Positions 46,566 through 58,420 of a DNA stretch of 64,000 bases are shown here, piece after piece (position 1 is the first letter of the stretch; each line of letters starts with the position of its first letter). The notes under the pieces are model-generated. The model saw nothing but the letters and a program-made list of their open reading frames with translations, was not told where the DNA came from and did not search any database. A program made the position numbers and the translations under genes. The stretch covers positions 280,982,380 to 281,046,379 of the forward strand of contig CM046874.1 of the NCBI GenBank assembly GCA_025667525.1, in the 5' to 3' direction. The stretch is from Glebionis coronaria (lineage: Eukaryota > Streptophyta > Magnoliopsida > Asterales > Asteraceae).

Positions 46566-48586
46566 TGATTTACGCGTTTTGTGTATCTCTTTGAAAGTGT
46601 TGTTCGTACTCGATTCAATTCGAATTGATCATGGTTAATGGTGGAATCGCTGGTATTGGTCACTAAAAAGGGGGAGCTTGATTGTCTAAGTCTAAAAATA
46701 ACATTAATGTAAAAGCTATTAAAAATAAAACGGAATGTCTAACCTTGATTGCTCGTCCAGAGTGAATGCTGCAAGATAGAACTTGGTAAAACAAATCAAG
46801 AATAAAAGTGAAAATGTAAGTGCGTTGACTAAAAATAAAAGCTTTAAAATTTAAACTAAAAATTAAGATTTAAAAATAATTGACGAAAAATTAAAACTTT
46901 TAAAAGGAAATTTGAAACTTAAAACTTTGTAAAAATGAAAACTTTAATGAAATTAATTTGAAAAATAACCTAAGTGAAAATGGTGGGAAAAATTAAAGTT
47001 TGAAAAGAATTTGGAAAATAAAAACTGAACATAAATCGAAATGCCCAAAATCTGATCTAATTCGGAATCATTGTCACCTACGTAATTCGGAATACCAATT
47101 CAGTATATAGTTCGGAATCAGTCTTTCTGATGTACTTCGGAATACAAATTCTTCTACTCAATTCGGGATATCAAAAATAGTAGCTAATTCGGAATCCATC
47201 TTCCCTAACTAGTTCGGAATGTTCGTACCACTCGTAATCCGGAATGTGTATCCCTATCCTAATTCGGAATAGGTCTCCTGACCTAACTCGGAATATGTTG
47301 GTTGTCGACCTAATTCGGAATACTCAAATAGGATCTAATTCGGAATGTACTTCTCAACGTAACTCGGAATATGCAACCCAAACCTAGTTCGGAATATCAG
47401 ACTTTGAAGTAGTTCGGAATACGGGCTAGTTCCAACCTAATTCGGAATAAGCAGTGTTTGATGTAATTCGGTAAAAATTAACCTGCATATAATTCGGAAT
47501 GAAAGGAGATGGACGTAACTTAGAATAAGGCAAATTGGATGTAATTCGGGAAATGGAGACTCAATGTCGTTCGGAATAAGCTGGTAAATTATTTAGTTCG
47601 GAAAGTTAGGGTTTCTAAAACCCTAATTAAGACAAATAAGCAAAACCACAATAAGCACTTACCAAAACTCTTACCAAATCTATTTTTAGGAAAAGCTAAT
47701 AAGACACAATTTAAAAACTTTTAAAAACATTAAATAAGCAAAATTTAAAATCAACTTTTTTATAAAAATATTAAACTATCAAAATCAACTTATTTTAAAA
47801 ACTAATAAACATAAAAATTAAGAAAATAAGCACCTTAATCTAAAAACTCTAAACACACCAACTCAATAAGCACAATCAAATAAGCAAAACAATCACATCA
47901 TCAACAAAATTAAACCAACTACATGATTAATTAAGCAAAAACAATAGATTATTAAGAAAGGTAGAATGAGAATTATGAAATAAACTTGATTAAATTGAAG
48001 ATTAACATCAAAGATTGCAAGATTTATGAAGGTTTGATAAGCTTGAAAGGAAACTAGAGATAAGAAAATTAAAACACACTTAAAAATAAAACTAGGAAAA
48101 TTAACTAACTAACACCCTCATAATGACACATTAGGAGGGTATATATAGGAGGAGTGGAGGGTCTTGTGTCTTCTCTCTTTCTTCTTGTATTCTCGACTCG
48201 ATTTAAATTTTTTGTCTTTCTCGACGTCGTCTTGGGATTTGTCGATATAAATCTAACTCGTCTTATAATTTTCTTCTTCTATTAGACTTGAGTTCTTCGA
48301 CTTCATTAAACTTCCGTCTTTAGAATTTTTCTTCGATAAATCTTCAGAATAGGCCTTGGACTTCCGTTCTTTTTGCACTCTTGATCTTTTGACTTCGTCT
48401 TTTGTTTTTTTCTTCGATAAAAGCCCGTGAAAGCCCGTGTTTTCTCCCTTTTTCATATTTTTATCCTGGAACACAATAAAAACACAAACCACGCATAATT
48501 CCGACTTTTACGACATAAAATACACGTTTTGGTCTTGTTATTATTGGAAATAAGTGGTAAAAGGATAAGTGTTTTCACACTTATTA
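46566..48586 (-). repeat. X 5' LTR
   Basis: The 2021-bp LTR runs on the + strand from TGATTTACGCG to CACTTATTA, followed by the GAGCA duplication (48587-48591). A minus-strand TATA box (TATATATA) is at about 48140-48148. It is colinear with the split 3' LTR. Confidence 0.93.
47058..47606 (-). repeat. TTCGGAAT word array in X 5' LTR
   Basis: Eighteen CGGAA words lie in about 550 bp, mostly as TAATTCGGAAT, spaced about 25-35 bp. The array starts about 534 bp downstream of the TATA box in element sense. Confidence 0.9.
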
Positions 48587-48591
48587 GAGCA

Positions 48592-50580
48592 CAATTTTTC
48601 AAGATATTTTCAAAAGATTTTATTCAAATTCTTTCAAAATTGTGTGCTCATATAATCCCCTAATTTTATCAGTATCCTTTTTCGAGGGGGAGTATAAAAA
48701 TCTCATAACATATAGTTCCAAGATTTCATGAACATTATTCTCTCCACGTTTATCACTAGTTACACAAAAAATTCAATTTCATGCAATTTTTGAGGGGGAG
48801 AATAGTGATTAAAATGTGATCAAAAATGCTTTATTCTTGGATAAGATCTTTGATATAAGTGCTTTCTCTTCCTAATATGTGCAAAAATCTTTCCTTTATG
48901 ATGCACATGTGTAGGGGGAGAGTTTTGGTGATATAGAAAACTTTCAAGGTGTAATTTCATCAACACCTTGACTATCTTTTCAATAGGTTTTTCTGGTTAT
49001 GATATATATACCCTTCAACACATTAATTCACGATGGTATTGGTGTCAAAAGTTGGTTAGGTATTCGTCCTATGATCCAACCAGAACCGGAGGGATCTTCC
49101 CAGGGACAATCCATTAGAATTAGAAGTCCTTAGGAAAGATGGAGTAGCTGAGTGTATGGGAAAAAATGTCGACTAATGACTTAAGCTAGCACTAGAACAA
49201 TCACAACAAAGTGCTAGTTATGACGTCTTGGTAAGCATTGAAGGGGTTGAAGAATGAAAAAGAAATGTAAGGATAAAGGGTGAAAAAATAGCCCTCCATA
49301 CAACTTAGGCAGAAACCGGGTCAACACATCTACTATCAGAATCACTGAGATGATTTTTGGTATTGAAGACAAAGCATCATGGACCCAGTGATGCAATGCA
49401 CAACCCTTCCCAGCCTACTCAATCTTCTCTCAAAAGAAGTTTGTTTTATTGTCATAGAGTTCAACTCGTTTCTATCAACTTTCTCACTCCGAGATAGTAG
49501 ATATTGAAAAGGTGGCAGTCTGCTCCAGCCTCCGATCACCAAATAAACGTGCACTTATAGAGTCTAGAGCCAACAGATTCATAAAAAATCTCATTAGGAC
49601 ACTTATTCCAGATATCAATTACTGTTCATCATTAGAACACAAGCGATAATTCAAAGAGTCTTACGATATATCCTTGTGGTATTGCTAGAACATTCAGAGT
49701 GATACTCTCTAGTATTCACAGTGATGAATGGAAATCCTTCTAGTGTTAACATCAAACAGAACTACGGTAGGTCATATGTAAGATTCACTTGAATTAAACA
49801 TATGCTAACTGGAAAGCAACAGTTGTTTGATTCTTAATTGATTCAAACTCGTTCCAAGTCTCTACGCAATATCTTTACGATATTGCCAGAACATTCAGAG
49901 TAATACTTATTAGTATTTACAGTGACGAATGGAAATCCTTCCAGTGTCATCATCAAATAGCACTGTGGTAGGTAACTTGTGAGATTCTATATGAACCAAA
50001 CTTTTGTCAACTGGAAAGCAACAATGGTTTGATTCTTAATTGATTCAAACTTGTTCCAAGAAATTGAATTGAGGACTTAATCTGCAGAGTGGAACTGCTT
50101 GATTCACTCCTTACTATGAATTATCTTTCGATATATTCAAATATTGAGAACGGCTACCATAGCCGGAAACCCTGTTAAGGAAGTTCTTTGAACTTACCTA
50201 ATCACAGGTACAGTATTCGTACTGTATAACGAGAAACCAGAGGAATGCAAACGGTGGCGTAATCTCCAGAGTCGTGATTCAAGACCACATACTCAAGTAA
50301 ATGAAGAAAGCTCAACAACAACTAAAGACAAAGACTTCTGCTACTCTGATAATTAAGGGAGATTGTTAACAAGCTTTCAAGACAACACAAAATATGAGTA
50401 CATGGGGAACAAGAACACAAGTTGGCAAAGTTTCAAGATCAAGGCAAGGCAAAGATCAAAGATCCAAGATCACAAGTCATGAAAGGAACTATGCAAGAAC
50501 TCTCAAGACAACGAGCTTCAAAGTCCGCAACATCAAAGAAGTGAAGTCACATATTACATGACCACCCCTTAGGGGGATAT
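48592..50580 (+). other. 3' noncoding region of copia Y, second part
   Basis: This continues from 7284 and is colinear with 17066-19073 of copia A. Purine tracts CGAGGGGGAG (about 48684), TGAGGGGGAG (48790) and GTAGGGGGAG (48914) precede the one at the LTR border, TTAGGGGGATAT (about 50569-50580). No protein gene is seen; the short minus-strand ORFs at 49214-49554 have no support. Confidence 0.8.
49662..50230 (+). other. Conserved structured-RNA candidate, copia Y 3' region
   Basis: The two tandem units (49662-49862 and 49863-50060) match those of copia A. Unit 2 opens with a perfect 8-bp stem, GCAATATC/GATATTGC (49866-49886). The 21-nt hairpins are at 49699-49719 and 49900-49920; in the second, GTGA/TCAC has become GTAA/TTAC, a compensatory pair change. 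The downstream trio has GGCT/AGCC (50152 on), AAGTTC/GAACTT and TACAGTA/TACTGTA with a TTCG loop (50209-50226). Stems differ from A while linkers are kept. Confidence 0.65.
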
Positions 50581-50943
50581 TGTTAGCCGTATTTAAAGTG
50601 ATGGTCATATAATATACCGTTGTGAAGCTCGTGAAAAATGCTATTCAACGGTCTCGAGAGTTGTTAGTTATTAATGTTTATGTAACGGGAATTAGTCCCG
50701 AACACACAAATGAGGAAGGCCTCCTAAACATTTACTACATAGTATAAAAGGCCTTTTCACCTCACTTGTGTGTGTGTGTTTTCCATTTGTTTCATCTTAG
50801 AGAGAGAATGGGTGTTTGTTTCTCTCACTAAGAAAAATACCATCTTTGTTTTCTTTTTCTTTCCTTAATCTAATCTTTCTTTATTTTAGTTTAATCTTTG
50901 CTTAATCTTCATCTATTTTATCATCTCTATTAGTTATTCAACA
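50581..50943 (+). repeat. LTR of copia Y
   Basis: It begins TGTTAGCCGTATTTAAAG after a purine tract. It is of the same family as the copia B LTR (61154-61517), with close similarity for about 300 bp and then divergence. The TATA box TATAAAAG is at 50743-50750. CGGGA/TCCCG forms a small palindrome near 50687. The end is placed at TTCAACA (50943) by TG...CA form only. Confidence 0.75.
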
Positions 50944-51600
50944 TCACCATAATAGTACCTTCATCCATTTCTTCCCATATCTTTATCACGTCTCTTAAAG
51001 ATCTTTTCTTTTCGTGTTTGGTTCGTGTTTATTATTATCTATTTTTTCAGTCCATGTCTCGAATATCTAATACTTTTAATCTATCCATGTCTCGAATTAT
51101 GTGTATGGTAAACCTCGGCATAACTCTTTATGTTCATTTATTGTGGTACCCGTTTATTGTTTATTGTCCCTTGTTACATTGAATTGATCTGAATAACTTT
51201 TTTTTGGAAAAGGACAACTGTAGTTTGACCAGATCCAGTTTTTTCGGTTCATGTGCATGTGGATTTGATTTCTGAATTTTGCGGAATCTTGCATTCTTAC
51301 ATTTTGCGGAATCGAATGCCTTCTACCTTTGCGGAATCGAATGTTGATTCGCATTACGGAATCATATGACTTCCATTTTGCGGAATCATATGTATTCCAC
51401 TTTGCGGAATCATATGATTTCCACATTGCGAAATCATATGAATTCCACATTATGGTTGCGGAATCGAATGCATTGCGGAATGTTGACCTGAAAAACTTTG
51501 TGGATTCATGGTTGCGGAATCGAATGGGTTGCGGAATGATGACATGTGCTTTGATACCCTGTTGACTGGGTCAACTCTGTTGTGTCGAAATCATTTTTTT
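50944..51600 (+). other. Leader-like sequence after the Y LTR
   Basis: This is noncoding. Like the leaders of A and B, it contains a CGGAA word array about 300-600 bp after an LTR and then a block like CATCTAGACT (about 51650), as in A (8428). No primer site is recognised after the LTR. It may be the leader of a tandem second Y copy that is otherwise lost. Confidence 0.45.
51280..51540 (+). repeat. TGCGGAATC word array
   Basis: Ten CGGAAT words lie in 260 bp, mostly TGCGGAATCATATGA or TGCGGAATCGAATG. The array begins 537 bp downstream of the TATA box in the adjacent LTR. Confidence 0.9.
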
Positions 51601-53340
51601 GGTTCAAATCTGATGAGACTAAACCTTAACCAACATCACCTAATCCCTACACATCTAGACTCGTATACATAAGAAAATGGACCTCAGATTTGGTTAAACA
51701 TTTTTTTCTTTAACAAGATTTTTTTTCGTTTAACTAATCATCACAGATCTTGTGTGTTGGGATAAACCTCCTTTTAATTATTGAATCAGTGACAAGAACA
51801 TAAACATGAAGTTTAGTCCTATTAGTCTTGATTCACTAACTCAACACTAAATTAAAACCCTCTTAACCAAACTTACACGTGACCTCCTCGGCACTTGCTG
51901 CTATCTATATCAACACCTCAACCCAAGTTTTATTTTTCGAATTCAAATAATGATTTATAACATTCATGTTATAATCAATCTATTTGTTTCGATTGGGACA
52001 CGAGACACAAACGTATCAACAACATGCAACCCATCTTTAATCAACTGTTAACCCAAACCATTTTCAATTAAAAACCGACCCATACCCATGTAAAAACTTT
52101 CAGTCTTTTCACTCCACAAATCTTCTCAAAATTAATCCTATCCCATCGTCTCCTAAAACCCATCATATCTAGACTCGAAACCATTTCAGTTATTAAATAT
52201 CTCAGATTTTCTAAAACGTTTTTGTTAATCTTTTAAAAAGATTTTTATACGTTTTACAATAAATCTTCATTAATCTCGAAAAGTTATACCTCTGATTAAT
52301 TTGTTAACCTACCTGAGATCAATCGATTTGATCTTGTAGTCACGTCATTCACTGCATGTATGGGATTCGGCCCAAGAAGACAATCATTTTATGATTCGTG
52401 GGTTAGGATGATATGTTCAGATGGTATGAATAATTGAGATGGTTGAATCATGGTGGGGTAGAAGATGATTGTGTTTCTTTTGGGTTTGAGATAATGTTCT
52501 AAGATGGTGATTTGGGAGAGCAGATTAAAATGGCAGTGTAAACAAGGTGAGTGGGAGCGGACTCTTCTATGTAAGGATGATTAGGTTTGGTTAGTGTGAG
52601 TAAATTTAGGGTAAAGTTGACTTATATATATCCCTATATGTTATCTCATGGAACGAGTTTTAACACAAGTTATATGGGCTGATCAAAATCAGATGGGTAA
52701 AATGAAATGGGGTTTTGGCAACGTTTAACATTTCTTATTCTATTAGAATCGAATTTGTTTTGGGGGCGTTTACCATCACCGGTTTGTAAGATTAGACTAT
52801 GGTTTTGGTTTATCTAGTTATTAGTGGGCCGGTTTTTGGGTTTTAGATTGGAATTTAATTTGGTTGACGGGCCGATCAATACTCTAATCGAAGATATATA
52901 GTGGGCCGACTATTTTTGCAATCGAATTCAGAATGACCGATTCTATATCTGAATATTGCAAAATTGTTACGGTGAATCAATTGGTTGATGGGGTTATTGG
53001 TTTGAGCCGGTATTTCATAAGAACCAAGTGGTAAAATATTTTGTCAGGTCAAATGCTTATGTGACGGATTTTACTACTTTAGCGGGCCGTTTAAATTGTA
53101 ACAATCAAGGTCGGGTATCCGTTTTCGATCATTACATTTTTTTCACGAACAACAAACAGAAAAAACACGATACATTACACTAAAACGATCCTTATAAAAA
53201 ATTCACCTAAATTCCTAACGGCTATTACGGTTTATGTGATTACGAAGATGATTCAATGCTACTTATTTGAGGTTGAAGTGAGATTTCTCGAAGGCGTTCT
53301 TATTTTATCTTTAAGGGAGTACTTACGACTTTATAAGATA
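51601..53340. other. Unassigned noncoding sequence
   Basis: No coding region, LTR boundary or repeat could be recognised. The stretch contains several GGGCCG motifs (52830-53090) and no long open frame. It lies between the Y LTR/leader and the Z 3' region and could be old Z internal sequence. Confidence 0.5.
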
Positions 53341-54423
53341 ACTTGTTCAAGCATATACGGTTATGGATAAGACTTGAAGTATCTAGTTTCCAGTGTCAAG
53401 GGGAGAATGGACGACGACATGGATAACTATCATTTTTTTGGAGCTTCGTTGCGGTTCTTAGTGTCACACGCATTTGCTGTTGTGGATATCTTCAAGAGAT
53501 GTAGTATCTTTTCTTTTACCGCTTGTTTTGGTATAGGGTACTTTAGAGAAGTTGTATCTTTTTTATACCGCCTTTTGGTATAGGGAACATTTAAATATTC
53601 TCTGCACCGTTCTTCATTCTACAATAGTGCAAGCTTAAGTTCAAGTTTGGGGAATTCTACTTCAGTTTCAAGTTAAGATTATCGGGTTATCTTCATCAGT
53701 GGTCACTATCAATAACCAACAGAATTGATAAGGGGATTCAGTTCGGGGTGATCAAGAGAGAGTTTTTTTTAGAGAGATATTCTTGACATCTTCTCACATT
53801 GTATTGGTTACTAAGTAAGTGGTTCCAGTTGGCATACCACGTACACACATGAAGGATGATTCCCTTAATAGGTATCATCCTAGAGGGAGAAATGTGTACA
53901 TGCGGGTCACTTGACTTTGGTGTTACCGTTTCTACATAAAGGAATAAGTTGTCTACATTCGGGACTTAATTGAATTTGATGTGGCAACTTTTTATCATCA
54001 CTATCCTGTTAGGAGAAATGTGCATTTCCGGGACTTAATTGACTCTGGTGCTACAGTTTAACTTCATGTTCGTGATGGAGTGTGTACTTCTGGTAATCTT
54101 TCATAGAATCAAGACTGGGATTGCTTCAAATTGTAAGAAAATGTTGATGACGTTATCACCTCCCACATATTTCCTCTGGAGGATCTGTTTGGGAGGGAGC
54201 AGTCTTTACTGCTTGTTTAATGAAAGGCCTTCTAGTTGGGAGGGAGTAAAACTCAACTAGATTCTACAAAAGCTGAAGAAATAGAGTTGGAGTATTCAAG
54301 AAGATGACGGTCGCTGAAGACTGTCTCAAGGAATGCTGGAATTCATGCTTATCATTTTTCTTTATTTTTGCTTGTAGGAATCATTGTAACCAACTCACGT
54401 GAGTCACCATCTTGGAGGGAGAT
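53341..54423 (+). other. 3' noncoding region of copia Z with repeated purine tracts
   Basis: Segments resembling GGAGAAATGTG followed by CGGGACTTAATTGA recur near 53890, 53960 and 54015 as imperfect copies. Purine runs GAGGGAGA (53882), TTGGGAGGGAG (54187 and 54236) and TTGGAGGGAGAT (54412-54423) precede the LTR; the last is taken as the functional tract. The two ORFs (53374-53583, 54039-54260) lack domains. Confidence 0.65.
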
Positions 54424-54573
54424 TGTTAGACTTACTTTTTGGTAAGCTGGCGCCTTTCGCATGAGTTTGAATAGACTTATATCCATTTTCTATATGTAGG
54501 GACTAATTATGTAAAGGATAGATAGTCTAGTTAAGTTAGGCCTATATATACCCCCATGACTCTCCAAGGGGGT
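54424..54573 (+). repeat. Z 3' LTR, first 150 bp (interrupted)
   Basis: TGTTAGACTTAC onward matches 5059-5208 closely up to the GGGGGT at 54573. There, unrelated sequence starting TGTTGGGTC takes over. The rest of the LTR is not seen. Confidence 0.8.
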
Positions 54574-55052
54574 TGTTGGGTCAAAAGGTTGATGTGGCAG
54601 AAACTCAAAAACGAAGAAAACATGAAGGCATTTATCTAAGCATTGACAAGTGTAAATCAGGCGTTGTCAAGAGTAAATTAGGCGTTGACAGAAGTCAACA
54701 AAAGTCAAATGCTGTTGGAATGTCTATTTAGGATAAGTATTTAGAATATTATTTGATAATATTCTGTATTAGTTATCTAAATAGAAGATATTCATGTTTA
54801 TTCATAGTTATCTCTTGTAAACCCAAATCCTTAGTCTATAAAAGGAACAAGGGTCTTAGGTTTTAATCATATCTTTCATTCACAATGTAAACCTAAAGCG
54901 TGTGTTGCACTAGACGTGGGATTAAATGTATACACGTCTAGTAGTTGTTGATTATTAATATAATTAGCAACCTATTGATTAATTTATGTGTTCTTGTGCC
55001 CCAAACACCTTGTTAATGGTTATTGTTCTAATTCCACTTTGATTATGTTAAT
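54574..55052 (+). repeat. LTR fragment of an element U
   Basis: It starts TGTTGGGTCAAAAGG at the point where the Z LTR stops, and has a TATA box (TATAAAAG) at about 54838. A possible LTR end is CCCCAAACA at 55007, but neither a primer site nor a matching target duplication follows. It is cut at 55053 by element T. Family unknown, probably copia by its TGTTG start and short size. Confidence 0.5.
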
Positions 55053-57534
55053 TGATGAGACTGCTTTTATACATAGTCTCATCGTCCAAAAAGGGCTTAA
55101 AATGCATTAAATATCATCAAAATACCCATATATATGCTTGTGTTTGTTGCTTGTGTATTTTAGGTACGGATATTGAGAAAATGACAAAAGATCACAAGAA
55201 TCATGCAAAAACGAACACGGGAAACGAAGCCGCACAAAGAACCAAGCCCTAATGAAGAATTTTCCCAAGGAAACCCTTGAAGACTTGAAGAATTATGAAG
55301 AAGGGTCCTCCAATATGGAAGAATTGACACTTTATACCCTTGTATCTTCATAATTACAAGTTTGGTCCCTAAAGTTTGTCAAAATTAAAAAAAAGGGTCC
55401 CCCACTTTAAAGAATTGACAAGTTTAGCCCCTCAACAAAGCTAAATTGTCAACCGTTATCCTCCACAAAGTCAAATATATCATGAAGTCCTTCAAAGTAC
55501 AAGAAATTACAAGTTTGGTCCTTTGAAAATCCCAAAATTACCAAATGGACCCTTGACTTTCAACAATTGGCAAAAATGGTCCCTCATAAATGAAGACTTA
55601 GCAAATTCAGTCCTCCAAAATGCCAATCATATAAGTAAAGACCATAATTCATCTACAATATGCCAAATCAGTCCTTCAAAAATCACAAAATGGCAAGAAT
55701 TACCCCTGAATTCACTTTGTAAAACATTTTTGGGCAAAAGTGTGAAAATGAAAAAGTTGTTATAAAGGATTTTGGCGTTGATAGCAAGTTTGGCTGAAAA
55801 GACAAGAGAAGAAGAGAAGGAGGGTTATTCTTGGCCAGACAAGATACTTACCTTAACCAACCACATGCTGCCACCTCACCCCACTCACCACTTCCACCAA
55901 TCACCTTTCACCCTCTTCCACATCAGATTCCACTCACCCCATTTATTAACTAATCTTAACTAATTAGTTTAAGTTGGCGCCTAAATACATGTTTAAAAAC
56001 ATAAACAGATCAAAACCACCACTATTCACATGATGAACACATTTGGGTATTTTTGATTGTGTTATAATTAGAGGATAATCTGCTCTAGAATGATGATTAA
56101 CCATCCCATAAACACATCCTAAACCTTAAACATGACACCCCACCAACCAACAGCCCCACACAAGATTCCCCTGCTACACTTTGGGAGAAAATGACAAAGG
56201 CTGCCAGTCATCCAACGACCAATCTTCTTGCTTCAAACTTAAGCATCTTGTGAGCCCTGGATCAACTTCACATACTTACCAGCTTCACAAACGTCCAAGA
56301 AAAACTCACATGTACTCAAGGAAATTCAAACCTGCAAGGACAAATTTGGGACTTCACAACTAGGGTTTATGTTATTTTTCAGCTTTCTAGATACATTGTA
56401 TGCCTATATAAAGGCACTAGGACTTTACATTTCAGCTGCTTTTGGTTTTTCCTAGTTCAACTACTTGTAAATCCTCTTTTCAATTTATGAAAGTGTGTTG
56501 AGTTTTGTTGAAGAAAGACCAAGTGCCACCTTATTTTAAGCTTGTTTATGATATTTGTTAACTGTAATTGGACCCTAAAACGTTTTTCAAACCTTGTGTA
56601 AGAAATTACACATTGGATCAAAATTTGATATTTTGCTAAGTTCTTGTTTCAACCTTGGAATTCTTGGGTTATAGGGCTGATCATAGCATCCTAATTGTGA
56701 TATTAAGGTGTGGTGAGGCTTATAACTTGGGGATAATCAAGTGTGGGGTAACAAGGTTGCATCAATCAAGTTTATTTTCCAAAAAGTCACCTTTCTGTTT
56801 TTGATTTTTGCTTCTAACCTTGTTGAATCTTAGCAGGGTTGTTATTGGAAGCTTGTGCTTGTTCTAGCTAGCACATAAGCTCATAAATTCGTGGGTGTGG
56901 ATGTACATCCATGAGGTTTGTCTTGAAACCTTGAAAATCTGATAAAAATTGGATTTTTTGTGAATTTGTGCTCTACTGTGGTTCTTGTTGATTTCTTGGC
57001 TTAAATCTACTTAGTATTGCATGATAATGTTGTTTATATGCTAGATTGATCATTTGGTAAACTGAATCTTACTTTTGATTTGAAAAACTTGGTTTTGAAA
57101 AGTTAAAAGGGTGTTTGGGTCTACCTGTTTAAGCTTGAATCTTGTTATTGTGTTGTGGAAAGTTTGTGTTTGTGCTCTATATCTGATATATGCTTGGTTG
57201 AGGGTGTTTTGCTGCAAGTTTTTGGGTTTGAAACTTCAAATCATACAATCTGCTATAACTTGTTGGATTTAACTGTTTTTGACCTAAGATTTTGGTGAAA
57301 TCTAGTATTTGTGCATGCTTAGGGTTGAAAGTTGTTAAAACATCATTATTATAACTTATTTGATAGATCTTGAGGTTTAAATCTGGCTTATTGGTCAAAT
57401 ACATCAGCAAAGTGTAAAACTGCATGTTCTTGTGTTCATCAGTAACTTAAGGTGCTTGAATCTTGCTTAATTCTTTGAATCATTGCATGAAACCTGTTTA
57501 GACTTGTTCATTTGAGTTTATAATAGCTTGTGTA

Positions 57535-58420
57535 TGCATTTGGTTGAGTTTGGCTGGCTGAATATTGCTCTAAGTGCTTATTGAACCTGTTCTGCTTATT
57601 TGTTCATGTCTGTGCTTGATCTGGTGCTTTATTGATTAAACTGTATCAATTGGGTGATTGTGGTTGTGATATTTTGATTGTTATTGACTCCTTTTGATCC
57701 TAAGATCATTTGGGTGCCTTTGTGTAATCTGAATCTCCAAAAAGTTCACTAAAGACAAAAAGTCAAACAAGTCAAGCAGTGGAAAAAGTTTCCACTGCTC
57801 AACACCCAAAACTAGCCCATGCTAGTGTTAATTTGAACTCAGCTTATCAATAAGCTATTTTAGCTTATCCAGACCTGCAACAACTTATTTTTTGTAATAG
57901 ATCTTCATTATTTGACCCATTTTATTAGACTGGAGCTTATTGGACTTTGACTTTGACTTTTTGCTAGACAACCAACTTATTTGACTTTTACATAAGTGCT
58001 TATTTGCTTTTTCCAGCTTATTGAGTCAGCTTATTTGAAAACTCTTTGTTGATTTTGCTTAATTAAGTCATTTAAAAGCTTTAGAAACTTGAATCAGCTA
58101 TTGGGGTGGCCTAGAACTCAAAAACGACTATTTTGTCGTTTTCTGTAGATTGCTTATTGCATTTTCAGGCTTATTCCTTGGGCTCATTTCAAATTTCTTA
58201 TTACAGAAGTCTTATTTAGGACAAAAGAAGCTTGTGTGTCTAATTTGAGCTTATAGCATTGGCTTATAGCTTAATGGGCCAAAAAGCCCATTAAGAATAA
58301 GCTGTTTGGTATAAGCTAGCTTATTTCACATTTTCAGCTTTTGGGCCTTTGGAAAAAGTTGTTTAAAATCAAATTTTGAGTCAAGTAGTGCTTTTTGGGC
58401 TTATTTTGGACACTTTTTCA
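57535..58420 (+). repeat. AGCTTAT word array in T LTR
   Basis: AGCTTAT, GCTTATT or their complements occur about 20 times in under 0.9 kb, with variable spacers, in the transcribed half of the LTR. The G1 LTR shows three such words at about 5003-5058. Confidence 0.75.

Larger units (their letters stand above)
7285..48586 (-). mobile_element. Gypsy element X (minus strand), host of nested elements A and W
   Basis: X has a 5' LTR at 46566-48586 and a 3' LTR split into 7285-7312 and 19479-21479. Its primer site is at 46546-46563, RT-RNase H-integrase remains are at 45174-46545 and 23528-24390, and its 3' UTR is at 21480-23527. GAGCA flanks it on both sides. Once A and W are subtracted, about 8.3 kb is left. 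Gag, protease and the start of RT are missing, because the primer site leads directly into mid-RT. Both LTRs start TA (element sense TAATAAGTG) and end CA, a non-canonical terminus. Primer site and 3' UTR put it close to W and G1, probably in the Athila/Tat part of Ty3/gypsy. Confidence 0.9.

Noticed and set aside
47058..47606. CRISPR-like array: short repeat every 25-35 bp with unique spacers
   Set aside because: The repeat is only 9-11 bp, imperfect, spacing is irregular, and it lies inside both LTRs of a plant retroelement.
54574..55007. Complete solo LTR
   Set aside because: The five bases on each side (GGGGT and CCTTG) do not match, and the Z LTR does not resume afterwards.
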